Positions 33,091-33,692 of a DNA stretch of 33,692 bases are shown one piece after another (position 1 is the stretch's first letter; the number at the start of each line of letters is the position of its first letter). The DNA comes from Candidatus Phocaeicola excrementigallinarum. GTDB lineage: Bacteria; Bacteroidota; Bacteroidia; Bacteroidales; Bacteroidaceae. The position numbers and the translations under genes are program-made. A model generated the notes under the pieces. The model ran no database searches, had not been told where the DNA came from, and worked only from the letters and a program-made list of their open reading frames with translations. The stretch is taken from contig DWVR01000083.1 of assembly GCA_019120125.1 (NCBI GenBank), positions 1-33,692 on the forward strand. The letters run 5' to 3'.

Positions 33091-33692
33091 ATGAAAAAGA
33101 TAAAATTATTGGCCCTGGCTTTTGCCGGACTGGCAGGCTTGAGCAGTTGCGGTGATTTCGATGATCTGACCATCGACCCGAACAACCCGTCCTCGCCTGA
33201 GACCCGCTTCCTCTTCACGCGTGCCTGCATGGATACGTACATATTCGCTTACAATGACAACTATAACCCCTGGACACAGCTGTTCCCTCAATATCTGTCG
33301 GAACGCCAGAACATCCAGTATTCCAGCTATGCGCAGCAGGACTTCGATACGCGGGCTTATTATTACAGGGATATCCAGAATCTGGAGGAGATCATCTCGC
33401 TGAACACCGATGAGGCCACCCAGAACGAGAGTTATGTGATGTCGCTCGGAAGTGCCGAGAACCAGATTGCCGTGTCGCGTACCCTGCGTGCGTACTACTA
33501 CATGCACATGACCGACATCCTCGGCATGATTCCTTATTCGGAGGCTCTGAAGGGTGATGACGGGAACTTCGCTCCAAAGTATGATACGCAAGAGGAAATC
33601 TATGCGGACCTTGACAAGGAACTGACCGAGGCTTACGCGCAGTTTGACGAAAGCGGCGAGTTTGACGAGGACTACGACATCCTTTACAACGG
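33091..33692 (+). CDS. SusD/RagB-family lipoprotein, C-terminus beyond window
   Basis: About 200 N-terminal residues are present. MKKIKLLALAFAGLAGLSSC is a lipoprotein signal; the mature start GDFDDLTIDPNNPSSPETRF is typical of the SusD-like_2 branch rather than the classic SusD. Tyr-rich helices follow (YYYRDIQNLEEIISLN, TLRAYYYMHMTDILGMIPYSEAL), the latter being the conserved TPR-region motif. The gene begins 20 bases after the susC stop, so it is cotranscribed. It would sit on the outer surface as the substrate-binding lid. Nothing further can be said about specificity because the rest is missing. Confidence 0.93.
   Translation, partial: MKKIKLLALAFAGLAGLSSCGDFDDLTIDPNNPSSPETRFLFTRACMDTYIFAYNDNYNPWTQLFPQYLSERQNIQYSSYAQQDFDTRAYYYRDIQNLEEIISLNTDEATQNESYVMSLGSAENQIAVSRTLRAYYYMHMTDILGMIPYSEALKGDDGNFAPKYDTQEEIYADLDKELTEAYAQFDESGEFDEDYDILYN

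Noticed and set aside
1-33692. CRISPR arrays, tRNA/rRNA genes, insertion sequences or phage genes
   Set aside because: No regularly spaced direct repeats with unique spacers, no cloverleaf-like tRNA sequence noticed, and no transposase, integrase or phage structural protein among the open frames.

Overview
The window comes from a member of the Bacteroidales, most likely a gut Bacteroides/Phocaeicola-type bacterium. Four things point there: two SusC/SusD outer-membrane pairs; a BtuB/BtuG vitamin B12 uptake pair under a cobalamin riboswitch; Bacteroidetes-type promoters (TTTG, 19-21 bases, TAnnTTTG) in front of many genes; and lipoproteins with acidic residues after the lipobox cysteine. No tRNA, rRNA, CRISPR array, transposase or integrase was found.

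Layout. 1-2.4 kb (minus): an outer-membrane beta-barrel gene cut by the window edge, preceded by a coiled-coil surface lipoprotein gene. 2.4-2.9 kb: a promoter and a four-unit hairpin array. 2.9-5.0 kb (minus): RNase R. 5.1-9.2 kb (plus): a cation diffusion facilitator, an NAD-dependent SDR and a PAP2-family membrane enzyme with overlapping reading frames, then a secreted endonuclease/exonuclease/phosphatase-fold enzyme with its own promoter. 9.3-11.4 kb (minus): a RhuM-family protein and DusB. 11.4-15.4 kb: a U32 peptidase-family protein (plus), an unknown 95-aa protein (minus) and a TonB-dependent receptor (plus). 15.5-24.1 kb (minus): MnmA, alkaline phosphatase, SusD, SusC and a PI-PLC-like phosphodiesterase. 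24.2-24.8 kb: a putative small RNA, an unlisted 51-aa membrane protein and a nested inverted repeat. 24.8-29.2 kb (minus): riboswitch, btuB, btuG. 29.35 kb: a second copy of the four-unit hairpin array. 29.7 kb to the end (plus): promoter, SusC and a truncated SusD.

How the genes may work together. The strongest functional modules are (i) cobalamin capture, in which BtuG binds B12 at the cell surface, BtuB imports it and the riboswitch shuts the operon off when B12 is plentiful; (ii) a possible phosphoester-scavenging locus made of a secreted PI-PLC, a SusCD importer and an alkaline phosphatase, all on one strand; and (iii) an SDR/PAP2 pair that could modify lipids, possibly sphingolipids. 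DusB and MnmA modify tRNA, RNase R degrades structured RNA, and the U32 protein belongs to a family with RNA-hydroxylation members. Several families of palindromic repeats lie between genes. The most striking is the hairpin array present at both ends of the window with the same internal spacing.
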